A stretch of DNA of 64,000 nt from CAVQGZ01 sp963712175 (GCA_963712175.1 CAVQGZ010000001.1:186001-250000), one strand, 5' to 3'; shown: positions 37,156 to 45,526, counted from the first letter of the stretch. The notes: generated from the letters alone by a model not told the origin. Made by a program: numbers and translations.

Positions 37156-38721
37156 TCACTCCCACTCGATCGTGCCCGGCGGCTTGCTCGTGACGTCCAG
37201 CACCACGCGGTTCACCTCGCGTACCTCGTTGGTGATTCGCGTGGACACCCGCTCCAGCAGGGCGGCCGGCAGCCGAGCCCAGTCGGCGGTCATGGCGTCG
37301 TCGCTGACCACCGGACGAAGCACCACTGGGTGACCGTAGGTTCGTCCGTCGCCCTGGACACCGACCGAACGGACATCGGCGAGCAGCACGACCGGGAACT
37401 GCCAGATGTCTCGGTCGAGCCCGGCGAGCGTGAGCTCCTCGCGGGCGATGGCGTCGGCAGACCGCAGCGTCGCGAGGCGGTCGGCGTCGACCGCCCCGAC
37501 GATGCGGATGGCCAGCCCCGGGCCTGGGAACGGGTGGCGCCAGACGATCTCCGCTGGGAGCCCGAGCTCCTCGCCCACCGCTCGAACCTCGTCCTTGAAC
37601 AGCCGGCGCAGGGGCTCGATGAGACCGAACTCCAGGTCGTCGGGCAGGCCCCCGACGTTGTGGTGGCTCTTGATCGTGGCCGTACCGCTGCCGCCTCCGG
37701 ACTCCACGACGTCCGGGTACAGCGTGCCCTGGACCAGGAAGTCGACGCTCTCCCCAGCGGCCCCGGCCGCGGTGAGGACGTCCGTCGCTGCCTGCTCGAA
37801 GACGCGGATGAACTCGCGTCCGATGATCTTGCGCTTCTCCTCGGGGTCGCTGACTCCCGCCAGCGCCTCGAGGAAGCGCTGCTGCGCGTCCACGACGACG
37901 AGGTCGACCCCGGTCGCGGCCACGAAGTCACGCTCGACCTGCTCGGCCTCCCCCTGGCGAAGAAGCCCATGGTCGACGAACACGCAGGTGAGCTGGTCAC
38001 CCACGGCCCGCTGCACGAGGGCCGCGGCGACGGCGGAGTCCACCCCGCCGGAGAGCCCGCAGATCAGCTTCTTGTCCCCGACCTGGGCCCGGATAGCCGT
38101 GACCTGCTCGTCGACGATCGTCTCCGTCGTCCAGGTCGGCCGGGCGCCGGCGACGTCGTAGAGGAAGTGCTCGAGCACCCGCTGCCCATGCTCGGAGTGC
38201 ATGACCTCGGGGTGCCACTGCACGCCGGCGAGCCGCCGTGACGTGTCCTCGAAGGCCGCCACCGGCGCTCCGCCAGTGTGGGCGAGGGGTCGAAGCCCCG
38301 CAGGCGCCTCGGTGACGGCGTCCCCATGGCTCATCCAGACGTCGAACCCGGAGGGCAGCCCGGCGAGCACCGTCCCGTGCAGATCGACGTCCAGGCGCGT
38401 GCGCCCGAACTCAGACAACCCCGTGCGTTCCACGGTGCCGCCCAGCGCCTGCGCCATCGACTGGAAGCCGTAGCAGATGCCGAACACCGGGACGTCGGCG
38501 TCGAACAGCGCCGGGTCGGTCGAGGGCGCCCCGTCGGCGTAGACGCTGGACGGGCCACCGGACAGGACGATGGCCGCCGGGTTGCGCTGCAGCATCTGCT
38601 CGACCGGCATCGTGTGGGGAACGATCTCGGAGTAGACCCGCGCCTCACGGACACGGCGGGCAATCAGCTGCGCGTACTGGGCGCCATAGTCGACGACAAG
38701 AACACGGTCGTGCGCGGTCAC
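37156..38721 (-). CDS. guaA: GMP synthase (glutamine-hydrolysing)
   Basis: This 521-aa enzyme converts XMP to GMP. The N-terminal class I amidotransferase has the nucleophile Cys in GICYGFQ and the His in GVQWHPEV. The ATP pyrophosphatase P-loop is GLSGGVDSAV, followed by GTLYPDVVES and the dimerisation domain ending KPPGTIEWE. The GTG start at 38721 is six bases after the minus-strand -10 box TAGACT. With guaB and guaB3 downstream on this strand it covers the guanine branch of purine synthesis. Confidence 0.97.
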   Translation of the reverse strand: MTAHDRVLVVDYGAQYAQLIARRVREARVYSEIVPHTMPVEQMLQRNPAAIVLSGGPSSVYADGAPSTDPALFDADVPVFGICYGFQSMAQALGGTVERTGLSEFGRTRLDVDLHGTVLAGLPSGFDVWMSHGDAVTEAPAGLRPLAHTGGAPVAAFEDTSRRLAGVQWHPEVMHSEHGQRVLEHFLYDVAGARPTWTTETIVDEQVTAIRAQVGDKKLICGLSGGVDSAVAAALVQRAVGDQLTCVFVDHGLLRQGEAEQVERDFVAATGVDLVVVDAQQRFLEALAGVSDPEEKRKIIGREFIRVFEQAATDVLTAAGAAGESVDFLVQGTLYPDVVESGGGSGTATIKSHHNVGGLPDDLEFGLIEPLRRLFKDEVRAVGEELGLPAEIVWRHPFPGPGLAIRIVGAVDADRLATLRSADAIAREELTLAGLDRDIWQFPVVLLADVRSVGVQGDGRTYGHPVVLRPVVSDDAMTADWARLPAALLERVSTRITNEVREVNRVVLDVTSKPPGTIEWE

Positions 38722-38727
38722 CGGCGA

Positions 38728-38737
38728 AGTCTAGGCT
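38728..38737. promoter_or_regulatory. Overlapping divergent -10 boxes for guaA (minus) and the MerR gene (plus)
   Basis: The sequence AGTCTAGGCT reads TAGGCT on the plus strand (38732-38737) and TAGACT on the minus strand (38733-38728), sharing the central TA. Each box is followed by exactly six bases and then a GTG start codon (38744 and 38721). Both genes are therefore predicted to be leaderless and to be transcribed from one 22-bp gap. Confidence 0.65.
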
Positions 38738-38743
38738 GCCCGC

Positions 38744-39481
38744 GTGCCGCGCTTCTCCCTCGACGAGCTCGCCGCGTCCAGCGGGTTGCCGCCCCGAACG
38801 ATCCGCTTCTACCAGGCCAGCGGGCTGCTCCAGAAGCCGCGCCGCGAGGGGCGCTCGGCGGTCTACGACAACGAGCACCGCCAGCGCCTGGACCTCATCG
38901 CCGACCTGCGCGCGCGCGGTCTCAAGCTGGACGCGATCCGCGACATGGTCGATGCCGGGTCGTTGGGCAAGGCTCCGGTGGTCGCCCTGCTCGGCCCGGA
39001 CGCCGCCAGCGAGCGGTGGCTCACGGAGGTCTCGAGGACGTTCGACGCCACGGCGTTGGCCGAGTTCCTCGGGGAGGCCAACCTCGACCTGCTCAGCGAC
39101 CTGGTCGACGCCGGCTACCTGCAGAAGGTGCACACACCGGAGGGACTGCGCTGGCGGGCCGATGACCTCCCACTGCTGCGCGGTGCGCTCCAGCTCGCCG
39201 AGCTGGGCACGGAGGTCACACTCAGCGCCGCCGGACGCGACCTGATGCGACGTCGCATCCGCAGCATGGCCGAGGACCTGGTCCGGATGTGGCTGGATGA
39301 GGTCGGGCGCGCCTACGCCGGCGAGGGCACGGCCGAGGAGCTGGCCCTGAGCCTGGATCGGGTCCGCGCGATCGCATGGCAGTCGGCAGCGCACATCACC
39401 GCCCAGGAGATCGAACGAGCCGTCGGCCGTGCCGACGAGCTCATCAGGCATTCGGAGGCCCAGCCGGACCAGCACAGCTGA
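38744..39481 (+). CDS. MerR-family transcriptional regulator
   Basis: This 245-aa protein has an N-terminal MerR winged helix: FSLDELAASSGLPPRTIRFYQ, then the wing GRSAVYDNEHRQRL and the helix DLRARGLKLDAIRDMV. The C-terminal ~150 residues are mostly helical with no metal-binding Cys, so it is not a metal sensor; it resembles the uncharacterised long MerR proteins of actinobacteria. It starts with a GTG right after its own -10 box and shares the promoter gap with guaA, so mutual regulation is plausible. Confidence 0.87.
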   Translation: MPRFSLDELAASSGLPPRTIRFYQASGLLQKPRREGRSAVYDNEHRQRLDLIADLRARGLKLDAIRDMVDAGSLGKAPVVALLGPDAASERWLTEVSRTFDATALAEFLGEANLDLLSDLVDAGYLQKVHTPEGLRWRADDLPLLRGALQLAELGTEVTLSAAGRDLMRRRIRSMAEDLVRMWLDEVGRAYAGEGTAEELALSLDRVRAIAWQSAAHITAQEIERAVGRADELIRHSEAQPDQHS

Positions 39482-39518
39482 CACCGCGTCCTCGGCGCAT
39501 GGCCGGGCCGTGGCCTGC

Positions 39519-39619
39519 CGTACGCGAACGCACACATTCGTGGTTCGCACCTCTCGCTGACCTGGGGTTTCTTCAGCCAAACGGCCGCGGTTGCGGGCCA
39601 ATGTGTGCGTTCGCGTACG
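39519..39619. repeat. 101-bp element with perfect 20-bp inverted ends
   Basis: Arms CGTACGCGAACGCACACATT (39519-39538) and its exact reverse complement (39600-39619) enclose 61 bases. It fills most of the 148-bp gap between the convergent MerR and GMC-oxidoreductase genes. It could be a large transcription-stop structure or a MITE-like remnant; no flanking target duplication is obvious. Confidence 0.85.
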
Positions 39620-39629
39620 CCGGACCGAC

Positions 39630-41327
39630 TCAGGCCATCAGTGGCAGGCGCAGCGCGCCCGGCGCGTCGGCGGGCACAACAGGAGCCTTGGGCGCGACCG
39701 GCGACACCTGGGCGTAGTCGGCGCCCAGCGGTGGCCGCGGGTCGTCCTGTCCCTTGTTGGGCCAGAACGACATGGCCCGCTCGGCCTGAGCGGTGATGGT
39801 CAACGAGGGGTTGACACCGAGGTTCGCCGAGACGGCCGAGCCGTCGGTGACGTGCAGACCGGGGTGCCCGTAGACACGGTGCCACGGGTCGATCACGCCG
39901 GTCTCGATCGAGTCCCCGATCGGCGAACCGCCGAGCACATGCGCCGTTGCCGGGAGGTCGGCCAGCTCGAACCAGCTGCCGTAGGGACGAGCCCCCATCT
40001 TCTCGGCCAGCCGACGCACGACGTCGTGCCCAGCTGGGATCCAGGTGGGAGGAGGGTCGCCCTCGTCGTGACTGCTGCGGATGATGTCCGCACCCGCGAC
40101 GCGCTCCATCCTGAGCTTGAGGGAATTGTCCGAGTCCTGCATCACCAGAACCGAAAAGCCGCGCTCTGACTGCCTCCGCACCCAGGGCACCTGCCACAAG
40201 GCGCTTGGGTCCGCGCGGAACTCGTCGACGAATCGCCGCCAGCGAGGCACATCGGGCTCGCCAGGAAGGCCGCCGTCCACGAGCAGGGACTGCAGCAGGG
40301 CCAGCTGGTTGGAGCCCTTGCTGTACCGAACTGGCTCGACGTGGGTTCCAGGCTGCGGGAAGAACGACGACGTGATCGCCACGCCCTCGCTGTGGTCGAT
40401 GTCCGTCATGCGGTCGGCGTAGACGGCCAGCACCGCCTCGCTGTTGGTACGGAACTTGCGCCCCAGCTGCCCCGACAGCTGTGGCAGGTGGCCGTCCCGC
40501 TGCATCCTCAGCAGCAGCTTCTGGGTGCCCAGTGCCCCGGCAGCCACCACGACCTGGTCGGCCGTGATCGTCTTGCGAGCGCCCTGCCCTCGACCGTCAG
40601 TCCGGGCCAGGTCGACCAGGTACCCGCCGTCGCCGCGGGGACGCAAGCTCTCGACTGTCGTGAGCGGCGCCACCCTGGCTCCGGCCTGCTCGGCAAGGTA
40701 GAGGTAGTTCTTGGTCATGGTGTTCTTGGCCCCGAACCGGCAACCGACCATGCAGCCGCCGCACCGGTTGCAGGTGCTGCGGGCGGGACCGACACCACCG
40801 AAGAACGGGTCCGGAACCGACTCATCCGGCCGCTCACCGAACAGAACGCCGACGGGAGTGCGTCGGAACGTGTCCCCGACTCCCATGTCCCCGGCCACCT
40901 CGCGCATCAGCTCGTCCGCGGGTGTCATGTCAGGGTTCTCGACCACACCGAGCATCCGCGTCGCCTGGTCGTAGAACGGGTCGAGCTCGGACTGCCAGTC
41001 CGTGATGTGCGCCCACTGCTCGTCGGCAAAGAAGGCCCGTGACGGCCGGTACAGCGTGTTGGCGTACACCAGCGACCCACCACCGACACCGGCTGCCGAC
41101 AGCGCAGCGCTGTGCTCGAGCACAGTGATGCGTATGGTGCCGTACATGCCCAGCTGCGGCGCCCACAAGGACTTGCGCGGGTCCCAGTTGGTCTTGGGGA
41201 AGTCCTCGTCGCGCCAGCGCCGTCCGGCCTCGACCACCAGCACGCGGTAGCCCTTCTCGACAGCCCGCAACGCAGCGACAGACCCCCCGAAGCCACTTCC
41301 GACAACCACGACGTCCCAGTCAGCCAT
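39630..41327 (-). CDS. GMC-family oxidoreductase, cholesterol-oxidase (ChoD) like
   Basis: This 565-aa FAD enzyme starts with the dinucleotide-binding motif VVVGSGFGGSVAALR, has the GMC segments GVGGGSLVYANTLYRPS and VVVAAGALGTQKLLL, and ends with DGSAVSANLGVNPSLTITAQAE. A CNRCGGCMVGCRFGAKNTM cluster is typical of the ChoD-type subgroup. It has no signal peptide. The substrate is a sterol or another alcohol; not proven. It sits downstream of guaB and guaB3, overlapping guaB3 by 8 bases, the same order as guaB2-guaB3-choD in mycobacteria. Confidence 0.88.
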   Translation of the reverse strand: MADWDVVVVGSGFGGSVAALRAVEKGYRVLVVEAGRRWRDEDFPKTNWDPRKSLWAPQLGMYGTIRITVLEHSAALSAAGVGGGSLVYANTLYRPSRAFFADEQWAHITDWQSELDPFYDQATRMLGVVENPDMTPADELMREVAGDMGVGDTFRRTPVGVLFGERPDESVPDPFFGGVGPARSTCNRCGGCMVGCRFGAKNTMTKNYLYLAEQAGARVAPLTTVESLRPRGDGGYLVDLARTDGRGQGARKTITADQVVVAAGALGTQKLLLRMQRDGHLPQLSGQLGRKFRTNSEAVLAVYADRMTDIDHSEGVAITSSFFPQPGTHVEPVRYSKGSNQLALLQSLLVDGGLPGEPDVPRWRRFVDEFRADPSALWQVPWVRRQSERGFSVLVMQDSDNSLKLRMERVAGADIIRSSHDEGDPPPTWIPAGHDVVRRLAEKMGARPYGSWFELADLPATAHVLGGSPIGDSIETGVIDPWHRVYGHPGLHVTDGSAVSANLGVNPSLTITAQAERAMSFWPNKGQDDPRPPLGADYAQVSPVAPKAPVVPADAPGALRLPLMA

Positions 41328-42429
41328 GCACAGTCACCTCGACCCGTTGAAAGTCCTTCACCTCGGTGTAGCCGGTCGTTGCCATCGCCCGCCGCAGCGC
41401 CCCGACGAGGTTCATGGACCCGTCTGCCGCCCGCGAGGGACCGATCATGATCTGCTCCAACGTCCCAGCCCTTCCGACCCACACTCGTTCGCCACGCGGT
41501 AGCTCGCCGTGCCAAGCCTCCGCACCCCAGTGCCATCCCTGCCCCGGGGCCTCGGCGGCTCGGGCCAACGGCGATCCGATCATCACCGCGTCCGCTCCAC
41601 ACGCTATGGCCTTCGGGATGTCCCCGGACCTGCCGATAGACCCGTCTGCGATCACGTGGACGTACCGGCCTCCCGACTCGTCGAGGTAGTCGCGCCGGGC
41701 CGCGGCGACATCGGCGACGGCGCTGGCCATGGCCACGGAGACGCCGAGCACGGAACGGGTCGTACCACCGGCCCCGCCACCGAAGCCGACGAGGACGCCG
41801 GCGGCGCCGGTCCGCATGAGGTGCAGAGCAGCCTGGTAGGTGGCGCACCCACCGACGACCACGGGGACGTCGAGCTCGTAGATGAACTGCTTGAGGTTCA
41901 GCGGCTCGGTCTGACCGGACACGTGCTCGGCGGACACGGTGGTGCCGCGAATCACCAGGATGTCCACGCCGGCCGCCAGGACGGCCTTGTGCAGGGACAG
42001 GACGCGCGGTGGCGACAGCGCAGCGGCAACAGTGACCCCTTCGGACCGGATCTGCTCGATCCGCGAGCCGATGAGGTCACTGCGGATGGGGGCGGCGTAG
42101 AGCTCCTGCATGCGGGCGGTGGCTCGGGCGCCATCGAGCTCGGCGATCTCGGCCAGCAGCGGCTCCGGGTCGTCGTAGCGGGTCCACAGCCCCTCCAGGT
42201 CGAGCACCGGGAGGCCGCCGAGACGCCCGATGGCGACCGCGGTGGTCGGCGAGACGACCGAGTCCATGGGTGCTGCCACGATGGGGGTCTGGAAGCGGTA
42301 CGCGTCGATCTGCCAGGCAGTCGAGACCTCTTCCGGGTCACGCGTTCGGCGGCTGGGAACGATGCCCACGTCGTCGAAGTGCCACCCCTGACGACCGCGC
42401 TTGCCCCGCCCGATCTCGATCTCTGCCAC
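41320..42429 (-). CDS. guaB3: GuaB3-family IMP dehydrogenase-related protein
   Basis: This 369-aa TIM-barrel protein is related to IMP dehydrogenase and GMP reductase but lacks the CBS domains. The region aligned with the catalytic loop reads GGGAGGTTRSVLG, with no Cys at the position used by GuaB, a feature of the actinobacterial GuaB3 group. The phosphate-binding segment is VIADGSIGRSGDIPKAIACGADAVMIG. It follows guaB by 28 bases. Its activity in this organism is not evident from sequence; cyanobacterial homologues have IMPDH activity. Confidence 0.9.
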   Translation of the reverse strand: MAEIEIGRGKRGRQGWHFDDVGIVPSRRTRDPEEVSTAWQIDAYRFQTPIVAAPMDSVVSPTTAVAIGRLGGLPVLDLEGLWTRYDDPEPLLAEIAELDGARATARMQELYAAPIRSDLIGSRIEQIRSEGVTVAAALSPPRVLSLHKAVLAAGVDILVIRGTTVSAEHVSGQTEPLNLKQFIYELDVPVVVGGCATYQAALHLMRTGAAGVLVGFGGGAGGTTRSVLGVSVAMASAVADVAAARRDYLDESGGRYVHVIADGSIGRSGDIPKAIACGADAVMIGSPLARAAEAPGQGWHWGAEAWHGELPRGERVWVGRAGTLEQIMIGPSRAADGSMNLVGALRRAMATTGYTEVKDFQRVEVTVHG

Positions 42430-42452
42430 GCCAGTCCCCTATCGCCGTCGTC

Positions 42453-42503
42453 CTTCACTACCGAGGTCGCTTCACTACCGAGGTCGTTCCACTACCGAGG
42501 GGG
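42453..42503. repeat. Three tandem 17-bp repeats spanning the guaB stop codon
   Basis: Units at 42453-42469 and 42470-42486 are identical (CTTCACTACCGAGGTCG); a third at 42487-42503 matches at 13 of 17 positions. They encode the last ~15 codons of guaB and its TAG. Because 17 is not a multiple of three, each unit is read in a different frame and the third supplies the stop. Confidence 0.9.
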
Positions 42504-44005
42504 CTGTAGTTCGGCGCCTCGGTGGTCATCTGCACGTCGTGCGGATGGCTCTCCTGCAGCCCCGCAGGCGTGATGCGTACGAAGCGCCCCCGCTCCTGCA
42601 ACGTGGGCACGGTTGGGGCTCCGACGTACCCCATGGCTGCCCGGAGGCCGCCGACGAGCTGATGCGCGACGGCAGCCAGCGGGCCTCGGTAGGGAACCTG
42701 CCCCTCGACGCCCTCAGGAACCAGCTTGTCCTCGCTGAGCACGTCGTCCTGGAAGTACCGGTCGCGTGAGAACGACCTCGAGTACGACCCGCCCTCGACC
42801 GACCCGGCAGCTCCGCGGGACCGCATCGCCCCCAGCGACCCCATGCCCCGATACGTCTTGTACTGCTTGCCGCTGATGAACACCAGGTCGCCGGGGCTCT
42901 CCTCGCACCCGGCGAGCAGCGAGCCGAGCATCACGGTGTCCGCGCCGGCCACCAGCGCCTTGGCGACGTCGCCGGAGAACTGAAGCCCGCCGTCGCCGAT
43001 CACCGGCACGTCAGCCGGACGGGCGGCTCGCGCCGCCTCATGGATCGCGGTGACCTGCGGCACACCGACGCCGGCGACGACACGGGTCGTGCAGATGGAG
43101 CCTGGACCGACACCGACCTTGATGCCGTCGGCACCGACGTCGACCAGGGCCTGGGCACCGTCATACGTGGCGACGTTGCCTCCGACGATGTCGATGTCGC
43201 CCAGCTCGTCCTTCAACGTGGCGACCATGTCGAGAACCGACCTGGAGTGCCCGTGCGCGGTGTCGACGACCAGCAGGTCGACGCCCGCCGCGGCAAGGGC
43301 CATCGCCCGTTCGTGGGCATCCGCGCCCACGCCGACGGCGGCGCCAACGCGCAGGCGACCCAGCTGGTCCTTGGTGGCCAGCGGGAAGGCCTCTCGCTTG
43401 ACGAAGTCCTTGAGCGTGAACAGCCCCGTGAGCCGGCCCCCCGGATCGACCAGCGGCAGCTTCTCGACCTTGTGCTGGCGAAGCAGGGCCATGGCGTCGT
43501 CCGGCGCGATCCCCTCCGGTCCCGTGACCAGCGGCATCGGGGTCATGACCTGTGAGACCGCCCGCTCACGATCGGTCTCGAACCGCATGTCTCGGTTCGT
43601 GATGATGCCGACGAGCAGGCCGTCGCCGTCTACGACCGGAGCGCCTGAGATCCGGTAGCGACCACACATCCGGTCGACCTCGTCGATCGTGGCCATCGGT
43701 GCCACGGTGACCGGGTCGCTGACCATGCCGGCCTCGGACCGCTTGACGAGGTCGACCTGGGCCGCCTGTGCCTCGATCGGCAGGTTGCGGTGCAGGACGC
43801 CGATCCCACCCTGGCGCGCCATCGCGATGGCCATGCGTGCCTCGGTCACGGTGTCCATGGCCGAGGAGACCAGCGGGACGGCCACCGTGATACGTCGGGA
43901 GACGCGGCTGGCGGTGTCGACCTGGCTGGGAATGACGTCGCTGGCACCGGGAAGGAGCAGGACGTCGTCGTATGTGAGGCCCGTGGGCGGATCAAGCAGC
44001 GTCAT
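42458..44005 (-). CDS. guaB: IMP dehydrogenase
   Basis: This 515-aa enzyme oxidises IMP to XMP, the committed step to GMP. It has the TIM barrel with an inserted pair of CBS domains (about residues 95-215, including ITNRDMRFETDRERAVSQVM), the catalytic Cys in GVGPGSICTTRVVAGVGVPQ, and the flap YRGMGSLGAM. The C-terminal ~15 residues come from a 17-bp tandem repeat and may vary between strains. The ATG start lies nine bases after a TAGCAT box. First gene of guaB-guaB3-GMC oxidoreductase. Confidence 0.96.
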   Translation of the reverse strand: MTLLDPPTGLTYDDVLLLPGASDVIPSQVDTASRVSRRITVAVPLVSSAMDTVTEARMAIAMARQGGIGVLHRNLPIEAQAAQVDLVKRSEAGMVSDPVTVAPMATIDEVDRMCGRYRISGAPVVDGDGLLVGIITNRDMRFETDRERAVSQVMTPMPLVTGPEGIAPDDAMALLRQHKVEKLPLVDPGGRLTGLFTLKDFVKREAFPLATKDQLGRLRVGAAVGVGADAHERAMALAAAGVDLLVVDTAHGHSRSVLDMVATLKDELGDIDIVGGNVATYDGAQALVDVGADGIKVGVGPGSICTTRVVAGVGVPQVTAIHEAARAARPADVPVIGDGGLQFSGDVAKALVAGADTVMLGSLLAGCEESPGDLVFISGKQYKTYRGMGSLGAMRSRGAAGSVEGGSYSRSFSRDRYFQDDVLSEDKLVPEGVEGQVPYRGPLAAVAHQLVGGLRAAMGYVGAPTVPTLQERGRFVRITPAGLQESHPHDVQMTTEAPNYSPLGSGTTSVVKRPR

Positions 44006-44014
44006 GACGCCGCC

Positions 44015-44020
44015 ATGCTA
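44015..44020 (-). promoter_or_regulatory. -10 box TAGCAT of guaB
   Basis: TAGCAT is nine bases upstream of the guaB ATG, in the 33-bp gap after the MerR/B12-type regulator gene, implying a leader of only a few bases. Confidence 0.4.
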
Positions 44021-44038
44021 GACGGGTGCCGAGATGTC

Positions 44039-45007
44039 TCAGGCCCCGACCGAGCGCGCCATGAGCGAGACCGCCTCGGACAGGTCGTGCACGGCGACGA
44101 CCCGGTGCCGCGGTGCCCAGCGCTCCGGGTGCGGTGGCCACCCCGGGCCGGCCACCGCGATCACCGGGGCAGGCCTGATCTCCGGCAGGGCGGTGAGCTG
44201 CTTGGGGTCCCCGGTGTGCGGGCGCTGTGCCCACAGGAACACGCCTGCGGGCCCGACCCGTCGGATCGCGGCACCCAATGCGTCAGTGGGAACGCGAGCA
44301 CCCAGCACCCGGGTGCCCACGTGGCGTTCCGCCAGTGCGGCCGACACGGCGTGCAGCGGCAACGAGTGCTGCTCCTCCTCCGCACAGGCGAGCAGGATCG
44401 GGCGGGCGTTGAGCGGACGGGCGGAGAAACGCTCGACGTGGTGGCGCAGTACTCCGAGCACACACTCGGAGACCAGGTGCTCCACATCGACGCCCTGACC
44501 GGTCTTGGCCCACCGCTGCCCGATGGTCACCAACGCGGGCACGATGAGGGAGTCCCACGTCGCGATGACTCCTCGCCGGTCCAGCGACTCACGCACGATC
44601 GAGCTGACCGCCTGCGAATCGAGCCGGTCGGCGGCCTTGACCACACCACGCACCTTGTCCTCGACGCGCGCCACGGGCAGCGTCGTCGGACGCGCGGCGG
44701 ACCCCGAGTCGGCGGGACGGTCGAGCCTGACCAGTGGCAGCTCGTCCTCATGGGTCGCCAGCGCGACGCGCGCTGCCTCGCCGGCCGACACGCCCTCCAG
44801 CGTGAGCCGACGCATCAGCTCGAGCCGTGCCAGGTCCGAGACCGAGTAGCGACGGTGCGTACCCGCCTCGTGCTGCGACGGCCCCAAGCCGTGCCTGCGG
44901 TCCCAGGTGCGCAGCGTGGTGGGCGAGATTCCGAGGCGACGGGCGACGGTGGCAACCGTCAGGGTCGCCTCGTGCGCGACGCTGCTGTGGGACTCGACGA
45001 CGGACAT
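44039..45007 (-). CDS. MerR-family regulator with CarH/LitR-like B12-binding region
   Basis: This 322-aa protein has a MerR winged helix (TVATVARRLGISPTTLRTWDRR, then GTHRRYSVSDLARLELMRR). A four-helix bundle follows with the CarH-type Trp-X9-Glu-His motif (WAKTGQGVDVEH). The last domain resembles a B12-binding Rossmann fold, with EEEQHSLPLHAVSAAL in place of the strict Asp-X-His-X-X-Gly. In CarH this architecture binds adenosylcobalamin and acts as a light sensor. The retained His and Trp-X9-Glu-His favour cofactor binding here, but the departure from the core motif leaves a B12-independent form possible. It is divergent from whiB across 210 bases. Confidence 0.87.
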   Translation of the reverse strand: MSVVESHSSVAHEATLTVATVARRLGISPTTLRTWDRRHGLGPSQHEAGTHRRYSVSDLARLELMRRLTLEGVSAGEAARVALATHEDELPLVRLDRPADSGSAARPTTLPVARVEDKVRGVVKAADRLDSQAVSSIVRESLDRRGVIATWDSLIVPALVTIGQRWAKTGQGVDVEHLVSECVLGVLRHHVERFSARPLNARPILLACAEEEQHSLPLHAVSAALAERHVGTRVLGARVPTDALGAAIRRVGPAGVFLWAQRPHTGDPKQLTALPEIRPAPVIAVAGPGWPPHPERWAPRHRVVAVHDLSEAVSLMARSVGA

Positions 45008-45086
45008 GACGCGATTGTTGAACCGATCGTGCCGACGCGCATCTCGACTCGCCGAGGTCGCGGCCCTGCCGCTCTCCGAAGGTAAC

Positions 45087-45142
45087 CGTTTCGTAAACGA
45101 TTCAGCCAGGGCCTTGAAACGCTTCTGAATCGCTTCTAGTCT
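45087..45142 (+). promoter_or_regulatory. whiB promoter with candidate operators
   Basis: TTGAAA (45114-45119) and TAGTCT (45137-45142) are exactly 17 bases apart. The spacer holds two CGCTTCT copies 11 bases apart (45120 and 45131). An inverted repeat GATTCAG/CTGAATC (45099-45105, 45125-45131) straddles the -35, and CGTTT-CGT-AAACG (45087-45099) lies upstream. The leader is about 70 bases. The divergent CarH-like regulator is the obvious candidate to bind here; this is inferred. Confidence 0.65.
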
Positions 45143-45217
45143 TCAGTGCATCCGGTCGGTCTCCCGATCGGGAACACCAGGGCAGAGCAACGGCTTACCC
45201 ATGGATGAGGAGTGATG

Positions 45218-45526
45218 ATGGCTGACATATCGCGGCTACCCGGACCGATCGCGGACATCTGGGACTGGCAGTTCGACGGTGCCTGTCGCAGCGCCGATCC
45301 CGACCTCTTCTTCCACCCCGAGGGCGAGCGCGGCCCTCGCAAGGCATCGCGTGACGCGGCCGCCAAGGCGGTGTGCGCGACGTGCCCCGTGCTGGCTCAG
45401 TGCCGTGAGCACGCGCTTGCAGTACGCGAGCCCTACGGCGTCTGGGGCGGCTTGACCGAGGACGAGCGTGAGGCGATCGTCGCCGGTGAGCAGACCATCC
45501 CGGCGCTTGTGTCGGTCGCCAGCTAG
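45218..45526 (+). CDS. WhiB-family iron-sulfur transcriptional regulator (WhiB3/WhiD type)
   Basis: This 102-aa regulator binds a [4Fe-4S] cluster through Cys23, Cys53, Cys56 and Cys62 (pattern C-X29-C-X2-C-X5-C). It contains the GVWGG turn and the N-terminal WDWQ typical of WhiB3/WhiD, and acts with the primary sigma factor as a redox/developmental regulator. GTG 45212, ATG 45215 and ATG 45218 are in frame; 45218 is best spaced from the AGGAG site. Location beside groES-groEL1 and guaB matches whiB3 in mycobacteria and whiD in Streptomyces. Confidence 0.92.
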   Translation: MADISRLPGPIADIWDWQFDGACRSADPDLFFHPEGERGPRKASRDAAAKAVCATCPVLAQCREHALAVREPYGVWGGLTEDEREAIVAGEQTIPALVSVAS

